The notes under the pieces were generated by a model, which had not been told where the DNA came from, made no database searches, and was given only the letters and a program-made list of their open reading frames with translations. A stretch of 61,262 nucleotides of DNA. Source: Sneathiella sp. Lineage in GTDB: Bacteria; Pseudomonadota; Alphaproteobacteria; Sneathiellales; Sneathiellaceae. The stretch is from contig NZ_JARGOQ010000016.1 in NCBI RefSeq assembly GCF_029233945.1, positions 1 through 61,262 on the forward strand. Direction: 5' to 3'. This document shows positions 38,773 through 47,230 of the stretch, in pieces (the stretch's first letter is position 1; each line of letters starts with the position of its first letter). The position numbers and the translations under genes were made by a program.

Positions 38773-39741
38773 ATGAAATCATTGCATTATTTTTCACTGG
38801 CTATCGTTGCAGTGCTCTGTCTGGCCATTGGCTATTACGTCGGCACGCAGGGTGGTGTTGTCCCCGGCGCTGATATGATTGCCTCCGAAATGGCAGAGAT
38901 GAAATCTGATGAGAAACCGGCGAAATCCGATGGTGAAGTGCTGGCGACGGTGAATGGCAAGGATATTACGTCGTCTGACATTGAAACGCTCTATGCATCG
39001 CTACCGGCGCAGTATCGCCAGGCGCCGATTGAATTTATTAAAGAGCAACTGTTGCAGCAGATGATCAGCATGGAAGTGATTTCCCAGGCCGCCGAAGCGG
39101 AAAAGATGGGTGATAAGAAAGAGTTCCAGGATCGTATGGACACGGTTCGTAATCAGTTGATGCAAGAGTTTTACATCACAAACAAGATTGAAGAACTGGT
39201 GACAGATGAGCTTCTAAAGGAAGAATATAACAAATCCGTTGCTGACTTTACACCCGAAGAGCAGCTTCACGCCCGACACATCCTGCTCAAGACGGAAGAA
39301 GAAGCCAATGACATGATTAAATTGCTCGATGATGGCGGCAATTTCGAGGAGCTTGCGAAGGAATACTCAACCGGCCCGTCCGGTCCCAATGGCGGTGATC
39401 TTGGCTATTTCACAAAACAAAGCATGGTGCCGGAATTCGCCGATGCCGCCTTTAGCCTGAACACCGGGGAATATACAAAGACGCCGGTGAAAACGCAGTT
39501 TGGATATCATGTCATCAAGTCTGAAGACAAACGGAACACCGAAGCGCCAACATTTGAAGAAAAAGAACAGGAACTTCGCTCAAAAGTAAGCAGTTCCGTT
39601 ATCGACAAGTTGCTTGAAGAATTGAAGGCGGATGCTTCTATTATTCTGATGACGCCAACCGAGGAAGAAAAAGCGGAAGAGGCTGCCAAAGAAGATGGAG
39701 CCAAAGAAGAAACCAAAACTGAAGAAACCAAAACGGAATAG
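38773..39741 (+). CDS. Parvulin-type peptidyl-prolyl cis-trans isomerase, membrane-anchored
   Basis: A 322-residue periplasmic chaperone/isomerase. The N-terminus is a signal anchor or uncleaved signal (AIVAVLCLAIGYYVGTQGG). A SurA-like chaperone region (about 55-160) follows, then a parvulin domain (about 165-260) with LHARHILLKTEEEA, GPSGPNGGDLGYF and QFGYHVIKSED. The tail is Glu/Lys/Thr-rich and ends in a tandem repeat EETKT. It would help fold exported proteins, in line with its place divergent from secA. It ends at a long hairpin. Confidence 0.9.
   Translation: MKSLHYFSLAIVAVLCLAIGYYVGTQGGVVPGADMIASEMAEMKSDEKPAKSDGEVLATVNGKDITSSDIETLYASLPAQYRQAPIEFIKEQLLQQMISMEVISQAAEAEKMGDKKEFQDRMDTVRNQLMQEFYITNKIEELVTDELLKEEYNKSVADFTPEEQLHARHILLKTEEEANDMIKLLDDGGNFEELAKEYSTGPSGPNGGDLGYFTKQSMVPEFADAAFSLNTGEYTKTPVKTQFGYHVIKSEDKRNTEAPTFEEKEQELRSKVSSSVIDKLLEELKADASIILMTPTEEEKAEEAAKEDGAKEETKTEETKTE
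39706..39735 (+). repeat. Tandem 15-bp repeat, two copies
   Basis: Two copies of GAAGAAACCAAAAC plus one variable base encode EETKT twice at the acidic C-terminal tail of the parvulin protein. Copy number may vary between strains by slippage. Confidence 0.8.
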
Positions 39742-39760
39742 CCGGTTCTCAAACTTCCAG

Positions 39761-39803
39761 CCCAAATGAAAAGGCCCGGGACTTCCGGGCCTTTTCATTT
39801 GGG
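39761..39803. terminator. Perfect 19-bp bidirectional terminator
   Basis: Arms 39761-39779 and 39785-39803 are exact reverse complements with a 5-nt loop. The GC-rich core is flanked by A4/T4, so it gives a T-tract on both strands and serves the parvulin gene and the convergent DUF1178 gene. Confidence 0.9.
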
Positions 39804-39817
39804 CGCGCTGTGCGAGA

Positions 39818-40258
39818 TCAGGCGTCTGTTATCGGTAGCCAGGGGATTTCGGCAACTTCGACGCCTTCTTCCCGGAGTTCATTGCTTTCCTCGGGTGTTG
39901 CCTCTCCATAGATGCCGTGCTGCTCAACTTCGCCGTAATGCATCTTGCGGGCTTCTTCGGCGAAACGAGGGCCAACATAATCGCAATTTGCTTCTACAGT
40001 TTTGCGAAATTCACGAAGCGCCGTCATGGCGGCGGCAGCCTTTTCAGTTTCCGCTTTTGCCGTTTCCTCATACCGGGAAGTGGCCGGTCCACCTTTGCGC
40101 GGAACTGCGGGAGCCATGGGGGCCTTGGCAATATTTGTCGATCCGCAAACGGCGCACAGAACATCTCCCGCCGCCGCCTGCTCATCATAGGTGGCGCTGT
40201 TTTTAAACCATGCTTCAAACACATGGGCGTTATCACATTTAAGACCGTACTTAATCAT
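39818..40258 (-). CDS. DUF1178-family protein
   Basis: A 146-residue protein of the DUF1178 family. The N-terminus MIKYGLKCDNAHVFEAWF and the Cys pair LCAVCGS suggest a small zinc-ribbon with the earlier Cys. The C-terminal segment ends EEARKMHYGEVEQHGIYGEATPEE. The family is typical of Alpha- and Betaproteobacteria and is usually near comF/grxC/nitrilase genes as here, but its function is unknown. It ends next to the 19-bp terminator. An inserted methyltransferase gene on the plus strand separates it from the nitrilase gene. Confidence 0.87.
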   Translation of the reverse strand: MIKYGLKCDNAHVFEAWFKNSATYDEQAAAGDVLCAVCGSTNIAKAPMAPAVPRKGGPATSRYEETAKAETEKAAAAMTALREFRKTVEANCDYVGPRFAEEARKMHYGEVEQHGIYGEATPEESNELREEGVEVAEIPWLPITDA

Positions 40259-40354
40259 CTGCAGAAAATGTTATGTTGACGAAAATCCATATGTATAAGA
40301 AATAATCCATTTCCAGCTAAACACAAGCTTTCGATGACCCATGAGAGGAGTTTC

Positions 40355-40864
40355 ATGCAGCCGGTATCACCCTGGATCGAGAAACATGCGCATCTCATAC
40401 CACAAGAAAAGCCGGTTCTGGATCTCGCCTGTGGTAAGGGGCGGCATAGCCTTTACTTGCTTGATACCGGTTATGAGGTAATTGCAGTTGATATAGACAT
40501 CACCGCCATCTCAGCCCATCGGGGGCGGGAGGGGCTTACCATCCAGCAAGCGGATCTGGAGAATGAGAGTTGGCCTTTTGCCGCGAACTCTTTTTCCGGG
40601 ATTGTTGTTGTCAACTATCTCTGGCGTTCTTTGTTTGCCGATATTACCGCAGCACTTTCGCCGGGTGGGGTCTTGATTTATGAGACCTTCATGCAAGGAA
40701 ATGAAAAATTCGGTCGCCCGAGTAATCCGGATTTTCTTCTCGCGCCGGGGGAGCTTATGGAATTTTTCGGCGGCCACCTTGAGGTCGTCTATTTTTCCGA
40801 AGGAGAGGTTGCTGCGCCAACGCCCGCCTGCCGTCAATCCATCGTTGCCAGAAAGCCGCGTTAG
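40355..40864 (+). CDS. Class I SAM-dependent methyltransferase
   Basis: A 169-residue methyltransferase with motif I VLDLACGKGRHSLYLL, an acidic residue after the second strand (VIAVDID) and a later SPGGVLIYETF. The substrate is unknown; it resembles tellurite-resistance TehB-like and other small-molecule methyltransferases. ATG 40355 follows GAGAGGAG closely; ATG 40334 would add seven residues and has no good ribosome-binding site. It sits on the plus strand between two minus-strand genes, its 3' end 5 nt from the convergent nitrilase gene. Confidence 0.82.
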   Translation: MQPVSPWIEKHAHLIPQEKPVLDLACGKGRHSLYLLDTGYEVIAVDIDITAISAHRGREGLTIQQADLENESWPFAANSFSGIVVVNYLWRSLFADITAALSPGGVLIYETFMQGNEKFGRPSNPDFLLAPGELMEFFGGHLEVVYFSEGEVAAPTPACRQSIVARKPR

Positions 40865-40869
40865 CGGGA

Positions 40870-41724
40870 TTACTCCGCTGCGTCTGCGACAGAGTCTGGT
40901 GTGTGCAAGGTAAAGTTCCGGATATTTCGCAAGTTCGGAATTTGCTGACGCCGTTTTGCGATATGCGCCAGGTTGATCTCCGCCGTGATAAACCCAGGTT
41001 CCTCTCCGGCTTCGGCCAGAATTTTACCCCAAGGATCAATAATCAGAGAATGTCCATAGGTGCGCCTTTTCTCGGAATGCTGGCCGCATTGCGCGGGCGC
41101 GATGACAAAGGCGCCATTTTCAATTGCCCTGGCGCGAAGAAGGACATGCCAATGGGCTTCTCCCGTCGTCGCGGTAAAGGCCGCTGGCACCGTCAAAACG
41201 CCTGCGCCAGCAAGCGCCAGCTTTTGATATAGATGGGCAAACCGCACGTCATAGCAGACTGACATTCCAACCATGCCCCACGTCGACTCAGCCAGATGGG
41301 CCGCATCGCCCGGCGCATAGGCGCGGCTTTCCTTGTGGGATTCACCTGTGTCCAGTTCGACATCGAACATATGGATTTTGTCATATTGAGCTGCAATTTG
41401 GCCGTCGGGTCGAATCAGAAAGGACCGGTTGGCGAGGCGTTCGTCATCCGGCTTCTTGATCACAAGGGAGCCCGCCAGGATCCATTTTCCGGTGTCCTCT
41501 GCGAGGGACCGAAAGGCTTTGAGGGTGATGTCATCTTCCTGTAGCTGCGCTTTTGCCCGGGCTTCCGCCTTGTTCGGCTCCAACATGTTGGTGACCTCGG
41601 GCGTTGCAATGAAGTCTGCACCGGCACTGGCGGCCTCTTTAATCAAGCCTGTCGCGACTTCACGATTCTCTTGAACGTTACCTTTGCTCGTCATTTGTAC
41701 GCAGGCTGCGGTAAAAGATGACAT
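40870..41724 (-). CDS. Carbon-nitrogen hydrolase, Nit1-like (deaminated glutathione amidase type)
   Basis: A 284-residue nitrilase-superfamily amidase. The catalytic triad is visible as Glu in IATPEVTN, Lys in YDKIHMFDV and Cys in SVCYDVRF. The KIHMFDVE sequence and overall length resemble Nit1/NitB enzymes that repair deaminated glutathione. It lies 18 nt upstream of nothing on its own strand but follows grxC (gap 18 nt), a glutathione-linked partner, which supports that role. AAAAGGAGAG precedes the start. Other omega-amidase activities cannot be excluded. Confidence 0.88.
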   Translation of the reverse strand: MSSFTAACVQMTSKGNVQENREVATGLIKEAASAGADFIATPEVTNMLEPNKAEARAKAQLQEDDITLKAFRSLAEDTGKWILAGSLVIKKPDDERLANRSFLIRPDGQIAAQYDKIHMFDVELDTGESHKESRAYAPGDAAHLAESTWGMVGMSVCYDVRFAHLYQKLALAGAGVLTVPAAFTATTGEAHWHVLLRARAIENGAFVIAPAQCGQHSEKRRTYGHSLIIDPWGKILAEAGEEPGFITAEINLAHIAKRRQQIPNLRNIRNFTLHTPDSVADAAE

Positions 41725-41742
41725 TATGCTCTCCTTTTGGGA

Positions 41743-42003
41743 TCAACTGACCCCCAAAATCTTATCAAGTTTTCCATTTGCATCAAGCGAATGGAGATAG
41801 TCGCTATCGCCGACATGCTCGCCGTCCACAAAAACCTGCGGGACCGTGTAGGCGCCACCTGCCCGGCGGGTCATTTCCTCGCGAAGATCGCCTGCCACAG
41901 TAACATCGATCTCTTTATAATCTACACCCTTGCTATTGAGTAGTTTCTTCGCGCGTGAGCAGAAGGGGCAAAACATCGTTGTATATATTTCAACATTTTT
42001 CAT
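41743..42003 (-). CDS. grxC: Glutaredoxin 3
   Basis: An 86-residue dithiol glutaredoxin with active site TTMFCPFCSRAKKLL, the cis-Pro segment TVPQVFVDGEHVGDSDYL and normal GrxC length. It reduces protein disulfides and glutathione adducts. The start at 42003 matches the family N-terminus (MKNVEIYTT); the longer frame to 42078 overlaps comF. It stands 46 nt after comF and 18 nt before the nitrilase gene in a minus-strand operon that is conserved in Alphaproteobacteria. Confidence 0.93.
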   Translation of the reverse strand: MKNVEIYTTMFCPFCSRAKKLLNSKGVDYKEIDVTVAGDLREEMTRRAGGAYTVPQVFVDGEHVGDSDYLHSLDANGKLDKILGVS

Positions 42004-42049
42004 GAGTAATTTCTTTACTTCAGAGAGTGATCCGCGCCGTTGTCTTGTA

Positions 42050-42814
42050 CTATATAGCCGTGTTTGAAGCACGGACAACCCGGCTGAAGGTCAGGACGTC
42101 AACTTTTACGGCTCCACCGTCCAAAAGGGCTCTGCTACAGGCATTGACAGTTGCCCCCGTGGTCAGCACATCGTCAATCAACAGCACTGCTGCTCCGTCG
42201 AGGAGGGTTTTGCGCGTAGGGGTAATGTCGAACACCCCTCTTACATTTCGAAGACGTGCTTTCGCGCTCAATCCTCCCTGAGATCGTGTCGGACGCTTCC
42301 TTGTAATGAGGTCATGAATGACCGGTTTGCCCGCAAGAGCACCAATCTCTCCTGCCAGCAAGGCCGATTGATTAAAGCGGCGCCTGATCAGCCTTTTGTG
42401 ATGCAGCGGAACCGGGCAAATAACGTCGCAGTCGTTGATCAGGTCAGCTCCGGCGCGACGCATCCATTTCGCAAAGGCCGGCGCCCGATTTGTCTGGTCC
42501 GAATGTTTGTACCCGAGGATCATATCCCGACTCGCGTCATCATATTTAAGGACGGCGCGGGCCCTTGAAAAAACGGGTGGTTGTCTCAGGCAGGTCGCGC
42601 AAACGAAACCATCACCGGCGTCATACTCAAACGGGAAGCCGCATATATCGCAAAAGGGAGCCGAGAGATAGGTCATCTCCGGCCAGCACTGGGCGCACAG
42701 GTTGCCCGGTGTATCAATTGGTTCCGCGCAGCTAACGCAGCCCGGCGGGAAAATCGCGTCCAGGGCCGTTTTCTGTAAATGCATCAGTAGGCGCGTGGTA
42801 GTGGAGAGGCTCAT
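42050..42814 (-). CDS. comF: ComF-family phosphoribosyltransferase-like protein
   Basis: A 254-residue protein with an N-terminal zinc-finger region (four Cys pairs: GCVSCAEP, LCAQCWPE, FCDICGFPF, VCATCLRQ) and a C-terminal phosphoribosyltransferase fold with VLLIDDVLTTGATVNACS. ComF homologues support uptake or processing of transforming DNA; the exact reaction is unknown. It starts the minus-strand comF-grxC-nitrilase operon and is divergent from the NDUFAF5-like methyltransferase gene, with 112 nt between them. Confidence 0.9.
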   Translation of the reverse strand: MSLSTTTRLLMHLQKTALDAIFPPGCVSCAEPIDTPGNLCAQCWPEMTYLSAPFCDICGFPFEYDAGDGFVCATCLRQPPVFSRARAVLKYDDASRDMILGYKHSDQTNRAPAFAKWMRRAGADLINDCDVICPVPLHHKRLIRRRFNQSALLAGEIGALAGKPVIHDLITRKRPTRSQGGLSAKARLRNVRGVFDITPTRKTLLDGAAVLLIDDVLTTGATVNACSRALLDGGAVKVDVLTFSRVVRASNTAI

Positions 42815-42926
42815 TTAATGAAGTATACGGTAATGGCTCCCAAATCCATATGTTTAGTTGGCCCGGATAGGGGCAAAATTTATCGCGGCGTTTGTCTCTG
42901 CACAAAGAAGCTGTCATAAACGCGGA

Positions 42927-43823
42927 ATGAAAAGAACCACATCGCTCCTTCCGCCAGAGCAAATCCTGTTTGACCGAGCGCTGGTCGCTGAGCATCGCAG
43001 ACGCGCGGCCGGTCTCGACTGGCCACGTCATCGGTTTTTATTCAATGAAGTGGCGGAACGGATGGCGGAACGTCTGCTGGATATCAATCAATCCTTCAGC
43101 CTTGCCCTGGACCTTGGGGGACGGGACGGCACCTTTGGTGACAAGCTGATTGCGATGAAGAAAGCCGACAGGGTTCTTCGCACAGACCTCACTGCGGTCG
43201 TTCTGAATAATGCAATATCTGCTGCCGTTGTGGCGGATGAGGAATTTTTGCCATTCAAGGAAAATTCGTTTGACCTTGTGGGCAGCGTTCTTGGCCTTCA
43301 CTGGACGAACGACCTTCCCGGCGCGCTTTCTCAGATTACACGGTGCTTAAAGCCAAACGGGCTCTTTCTGGGGGCGCTCTTCGGCATAGAAAGTCTACAG
43401 GAGTTAAAGACCTGCCTGATTGAGGCCGAATCGGAAATAACCGGCGGCGTCAGCCCGCGCGTTTCTCCTTTCACAGAGATTCGGGATGCCGGCTCCCTGC
43501 TGCAGCGTGCCGGCCTCGCTCTACCGGTTACGGACACCGATTTGATTACATTGAAGTATGAGCATCCATTCGCCCTGATGCATGAATTGCGCGGTATGGG
43601 GGAGACAAACGCGCTTCTTTCGCGGCAGAAACATTTTACGCCGCGCCGGATAATGCTCCGCGCCGCGGAGCTGTATATTGAAAATTACGCTGATGAAGAG
43701 GGGCGTATTCCCGCCACATTTCAGATCATCTATATGTCTGGCTGGGCACCCCATGAAAGCCAGCAAAAGCCAAGCAAACGTGGCAGCGGCAAAGTTGATC
43801 TTCGGAATTATCTGGAAAAGTAG
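42927..43823 (+). CDS. NDUFAF5-like SAM-fold protein (complex I assembly factor homologue)
   Basis: A 298-residue methyltransferase-fold protein close to mitochondrial NDUFAF5, from memory of that family. Shared blocks are ALDLGGRDGTFGDKL, ADEEFLPFKENSFDLV, LHWTNDLPGAL, PNGLFLGALFG, GMGETNALLSR and PATFQIIYMSGW. NDUFAF5 hydroxylates an Arg of the NDUFS7 subunit of complex I, so a role with bacterial NuoB is a reasonable inference. The usual motif I GCGRG reads GGRDG here. ATG 42927 fits the family start; its ribosome-binding site is weak. Confidence 0.85.
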   Translation: MKRTTSLLPPEQILFDRALVAEHRRRAAGLDWPRHRFLFNEVAERMAERLLDINQSFSLALDLGGRDGTFGDKLIAMKKADRVLRTDLTAVVLNNAISAAVVADEEFLPFKENSFDLVGSVLGLHWTNDLPGALSQITRCLKPNGLFLGALFGIESLQELKTCLIEAESEITGGVSPRVSPFTEIRDAGSLLQRAGLALPVTDTDLITLKYEHPFALMHELRGMGETNALLSRQKHFTPRRIMLRAAELYIENYADEEGRIPATFQIIYMSGWAPHESQQKPSKRGSGKVDLRNYLEK

Positions 43824-43942
43824 CAATATCTTAAATAACCACAACTGTAAAAATTTCGTCGTTAATGGTTGCGGTCCGTCTTCATTTTAGTCGATAGTAT
43901 TGATAATCATTAATTCAATGCTTGATCGAGTAATATTTCATT

Positions 43943-44353
43943 ATGCGTACAATTGAGGAAATCCTGGACGGACGGAGCTTAAGCGCCGAAGAGTATAGGA
44001 TTATAAATCACTTCTTGGCTGAAATACAGATTATCCGAGGGCGACGGGACCCCGGTCAGGCCAAAAATCTTTATCTTGTGGGCTTGGCGCTTAGTTATCG
44101 CCGCATGAATCAGCGCGAGATTGATTTGGAGGCACTGGCGTCTGTCACGGGCCTTGGACGCTCTAGCCTGCAAAAAATCCTTCAATCCATGGTGGCGGAT
44201 GAACTGATCCTGCTTGAAAGAGATGAAAGCGATCTGCGCCGTACTTTAGTGAAGCCGACACAAAATTACATCGACCTATCCATTGTTATGTATGAAGAAA
44301 TCCGTGATCTCATTCTACAAACAGAGCGGCAGCTTAAGACGGTTCAGAGTTAA
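43943..44353 (+). CDS. Small winged-helix (MarR-like) protein
   Basis: A 136-residue basic protein with a predicted winged-helix DNA-binding domain: LEALASVTGLGRSSLQKILQSMV looks like a helix-turn-helix, and LILLERDESDLRRTLVKPT like the beta-wing. Flanking helices could form a dimer interface as in MarR proteins. I cannot name a family member or a target. It is monocistronic with a 119-nt AT-rich leader, and is followed by a structured intergenic region. Confidence 0.65.
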   Translation: MRTIEEILDGRSLSAEEYRIINHFLAEIQIIRGRRDPGQAKNLYLVGLALSYRRMNQREIDLEALASVTGLGRSSLQKILQSMVADELILLERDESDLRRTLVKPTQNYIDLSIVMYEEIRDLILQTERQLKTVQS

Positions 44354-44429
44354 TATGACTAATAGTGGAAATAAAAACAGTTGCCATAGCAATCATTTTT
44401 GTTTGTAATTCGTAATGTACACCTAGAAA

Positions 44430-44538
44430 GAACGATGGGCGTTTTGGTGCCTGCCCAGAGTTCTGGCTCTTTTTAGTGAGAGTTAGGTTGCCTGGGTCGG
44501 CTTTTGGATGAGGAGAAAGTCCAAATGCCGACCTTTTT
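44430..44538 (+). ncRNA. Candidate small RNA ending in a strong terminator
   Basis: Within the 214-nt gap between the winged-helix gene and mutT, three hairpins occur in series: GGGC/GCCC near 44434-44453, CCAGA/TCTGG near 44453-44466 followed by TTTTT, and the long terminator at 44495. The start point is a guess, and no known RNA family was recognised. It could instead be only a long 3' end of the upstream gene. Confidence 0.3.
44495..44538 (+). terminator. Intrinsic terminator, plus strand
   Basis: A 14-bp stem with one mismatch (44495-44508 with 44520-44533), an 11-nt loop and five T on the plus strand. It lies 142 nt past the nearest plus-strand stop codon, so it may end a separate transcript. 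Confidence 0.75.
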
Positions 44539-44567
44539 GGTTTCTGGGCGGAGTTTCGCCATTTTCC

Positions 44568-44978
44568 TTACAGCAAATCCCGCAGCATCGCGATCAGTGG
44601 CACATCTGCAGGCGGCATTTCATACTCCGTAAGCCGGTTGGCGCGCACCCATTTGAGGGTTTGGCCCTCCGCCGGGCGCGGGATGCCGTGCCAGCGGCGG
44701 CAGACATATAGCGGCATCAGGAGATGGAATTTTTCATAGAGATGGCTCGCGAAGGTAAAGGGGGCGAGGCAGGCTTCTGTCACGTCAATAGTGAGTTCTT
44801 CCCGTAATTCTCGGATCAGCGCGATCTCCGGCGTTTCTCCGGGTTCGACCTTGCCGCCCGGAAATTCCCAAAGACCGGCCATGCTCTTGCCTTCTGGGCG
44901 CTGGGCGATCAGAACACGATTGTCATCATCCACAAGGGCGACGGCCGCCACGAGGATTGTTGGTCGGGCCGTTGTCAT
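44568..44978 (-). CDS. mutT: NUDIX hydrolase, MutT (8-oxo-dGTP diphosphatase) type
   Basis: A 136-residue NUDIX enzyme with a complete box: GGKVEPGETPEIALIRELRE then EL. Typical MutT features are ILVAAVALVDDDNRVLIAQRP and MAGLWEFPGG. It removes oxidised guanine nucleotides from the pool. I chose the start at 44978 from family length, 4 nt after the argJ stop; an ATG at 45002 would overlap argJ by 20 nt and is possible. The argJ-mutT order is common in Alphaproteobacteria. Confidence 0.9.
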   Translation of the reverse strand: MTTARPTILVAAVALVDDDNRVLIAQRPEGKSMAGLWEFPGGKVEPGETPEIALIRELREELTIDVTEACLAPFTFASHLYEKFHLLMPLYVCRRWHGIPRPAEGQTLKWVRANRLTEYEMPPADVPLIAMLRDLL

Positions 44979-44982
44979 TGGT

Positions 44983-46215
44983 TTAGCTTCGGTAGTCTGC
45001 ATTTATCTCGATATATCCGTGAGTGAGGTCGCAGGTCCAGGCGAAAGAGCTTCCGCCGCCGACCGCGACATTTACCTCTATGTCGATCTCCTGGCCTTTC
45101 ATATGGGGCATGACATCTTCTTCCCGATAGGACATGGCGCGGCTGCCATCTTCGGCAATAAGAATACCGCCGATTTTAAGGCTCATTCTATCACGATCCG
45201 CTTTTTCACCGGATTTCCCGACGGCCATGATGATCCGGCCCCAGTTTGCGTCTTCACCCGCGATAGCCGTTTTCACAAGTGGCGAGTTGGCAATGGCGAG
45301 CGCGATGGTCTTGGCGGCAGAATCACTTTCGGCGCCGGTGACCTTGACCGCAATAAATTTGCTGGCCCCTTCACCATCTTTTGCGACCTGCTTGGCGAGA
45401 TCGGTCATAACGCCGAGCAAGGCATGCTTAAAATCGGCAAGGCTATCATCCGTATTGGCTACCGGAGGTTCATTCTCCGCACGTCCGGTGGCAAAAAGCA
45501 AAACGGTATCGCTGGTCGATGTATCGGAATCGACCGTCACGCAATTGAAGCTTTTCTCGTTTGCTTCGCTTAATAGCTGCTGGAGAATCAGTGCCGGGAT
45601 CGCCGCATCCGTAAAGATGAAGGATAGCATCGTCGCCATATCGGGTGCGATCATGCCTGATCCTTTGGCAAATCCGGCTATCGTCACCATTTTATCGCCA
45701 ACCTTCGCAGTGGCGACGGCGCCCTTGGCAAATGTATCCGTTGTTAAAATACAGTTTGCTGCCGCTTCGCCAGCATCCACGGAGAGATCCTCCGCGAGGC
45801 GCGGCAAGATGTTTGTGATTTTCTCGGTCGGGACCCGTTCGCCAATTACTCCCGTTGAGGCGATGTAGATTTGCTCTGGAGAAGCATTCAGTAATTGCGC
45901 CGCCGCCGCCGCTGTATCTTCCACTGTTTTACGGCCCGCAGCGCCGGTAAAGACATTCGCGATTCCAGCATTGACAACAAGTCCACGTGCCTGGCCCGAG
46001 GGTAGTATTTCCCGGCCCCAATCGACGGGGGCACCGGGCATGGCATTTTTCGTGAAGACGCCCGCAACTGTCGTGCCGGGATCAAATTCCGCGAGTAAGA
46101 CATCATCGCGTCCTTTATAACGCATGCCGGAATTACCGCTTGCAAATCTCACGCCGCGAATTTCGGGAAAGTCGGGAAAGGCTTCCGGCGCCAAGGGAGA
46201 TTTTTTTAAGGCCAT
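44983..46215 (-). CDS. argJ: Bifunctional glutamate N-acetyltransferase/ornithine acetyltransferase
   Basis: A 410-residue enzyme of the cyclic arginine pathway that moves the acetyl group from N-acetylornithine to glutamate. The self-cleavage site, whose Thr becomes the catalytic N-terminus of the beta chain, lies in KGSGMIAPDMATMLSF. VVNAGIANVFTGAAG and the C-terminal VAVGGGSFAWTCDLTHGYIEINADYRS are typical. ATG 46215 follows AAAGAGATC. The gene is upstream of mutT with a 4-nt gap, and 74 nt downstream of ubiG on the same strand. Confidence 0.95.
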   Translation of the reverse strand: MALKKSPLAPEAFPDFPEIRGVRFASGNSGMRYKGRDDVLLAEFDPGTTVAGVFTKNAMPGAPVDWGREILPSGQARGLVVNAGIANVFTGAAGRKTVEDTAAAAAQLLNASPEQIYIASTGVIGERVPTEKITNILPRLAEDLSVDAGEAAANCILTTDTFAKGAVATAKVGDKMVTIAGFAKGSGMIAPDMATMLSFIFTDAAIPALILQQLLSEANEKSFNCVTVDSDTSTSDTVLLFATGRAENEPPVANTDDSLADFKHALLGVMTDLAKQVAKDGEGASKFIAVKVTGAESDSAAKTIALAIANSPLVKTAIAGEDANWGRIIMAVGKSGEKADRDRMSLKIGGILIAEDGSRAMSYREEDVMPHMKGQEIDIEVNVAVGGGSSFAWTCDLTHGYIEINADYRS

Positions 46216-46289
46216 AACAGATCTCTTTGAATACAAACATATCCACTTAAGGTAAAGCCCGGGGGCGGGTCAATTCGGATTTACGAAAG

Positions 46290-47051
46290 CTATTCCGGTT
46301 TCACGGCGGCAATCATATAGTTGACACTGAGATCCTTACTCAAATGCCAGCGATCCTCAAACGGATTATAGGTCGCGCCGGAGATGTCATGAACGGAGAG
46401 ACTATTGCCACGAACCAGGCGGGCAACTTCGGAGGGTTTTAGAAACTTTTTCCAGCTGTGAGTGCCTTTGGGTAGCCAGCGCAGAACATATTCCGCACCG
46501 ACGATGGCGAAGGCGAAGCTCTTGGCCGTGCGGTTCAATGTCGCAATAAACATGATCCCGCCGGGCTTGAGCATGGAGGAGCAGGCCCCAATAAATCCTT
46601 CGATGTCGGCGACATGCTCGATCACTTCCATATTCAGGATGACATCAAATTGCTCACCGGCAGCGGCGAGGTCCTCTGCCGTTGTGTGGCGGTAATCGAT
46701 TTGCAGGCCGGACTTTTCCGCATGCAGTTTCGCAATCTGGATATTTTTCTCGGCTGCGTCCGCCGCCACAACATTTGCGCCTAAGCGCGCCATCGGTTCG
46801 GACAGCAATCCACCGCCACAGCCGATATCAAGGATCCGTAATCCCTTAAAGGGCTTCAGCTTGACAATGGCGTCATCCATCTGCAGGCCGAAATGATCGA
46901 TAACCGTGTCACGGATATAGCCAATACGAATCGGATTGAACTTGTGCAGCGGCTTGAACTTTCCGTTTTCGTCCCACCATTCATTCGCCATCGCCGCGAA
47001 ATTGGCAATTTCCCCAGGATCGACTGATTTCGCCTTGGCTGTGTTGTCCAT
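46290..47051 (-). CDS. ubiG: Ubiquinone biosynthesis O-methyltransferase
   Basis: A 253-residue SAM-dependent methyltransferase acting twice in ubiquinone synthesis. The start [25 protein letters not shown] and motif [18 protein letters not shown] are diagnostic; [12 protein letters not shown] and [13 protein letters not shown] follow. In Alphaproteobacteria ubiG is usually divergent from lysC, as here with 179 nt between. The downstream gene on the same strand is argJ (gap 74 nt). Confidence 0.96.
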   Translation of the reverse strand: MDNTAKAKSVDPGEIANFAAMANEWWDENGKFKPLHKFNPIRIGYIRDTVIDHFGLQMDDAIVKLKPFKGLRILDIGCGGGLLSEPMARLGANVVAADAAEKNIQIAKLHAEKSGLQIDYRHTTAEDLAAAGEQFDVILNMEVIEHVADIEGFIGACSSMLKPGGIMFIATLNRTAKSFAFAIVGAEYVLRWLPKGTHSWKKFLKPSEVARLVRGNSLSVHDISGATYNPFEDRWHLSKDLSVNYMIAAVKPE

Positions 47052-47230
47052 AATACCTCGTCGCTACATGCCTTAATAAAAGTTGTTCTTTTGCAATAAA
47101 AACCAACGCGGTGCTTGCCCCGCACCCCTTGTTAAGTATAAGTATACGCTCCTTTAAGACCAAAGGGTATTTGTGATTTTTAGATAATGTTTGGGCCCTC
47201 GCGACAGGCGGGGGGAGAGGTAATGCGGCC

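Noticed and set aside
44354-44567. 6S, SRP or tmRNA gene
   Set aside because: None of the conserved core sequences I know for these RNAs is present; only an unassigned small RNA candidate remains.
47052-47230. Lysine riboswitch in the lysC leader
   Set aside because: No recognisable conserved core or terminator hairpin in the 179-nt region.
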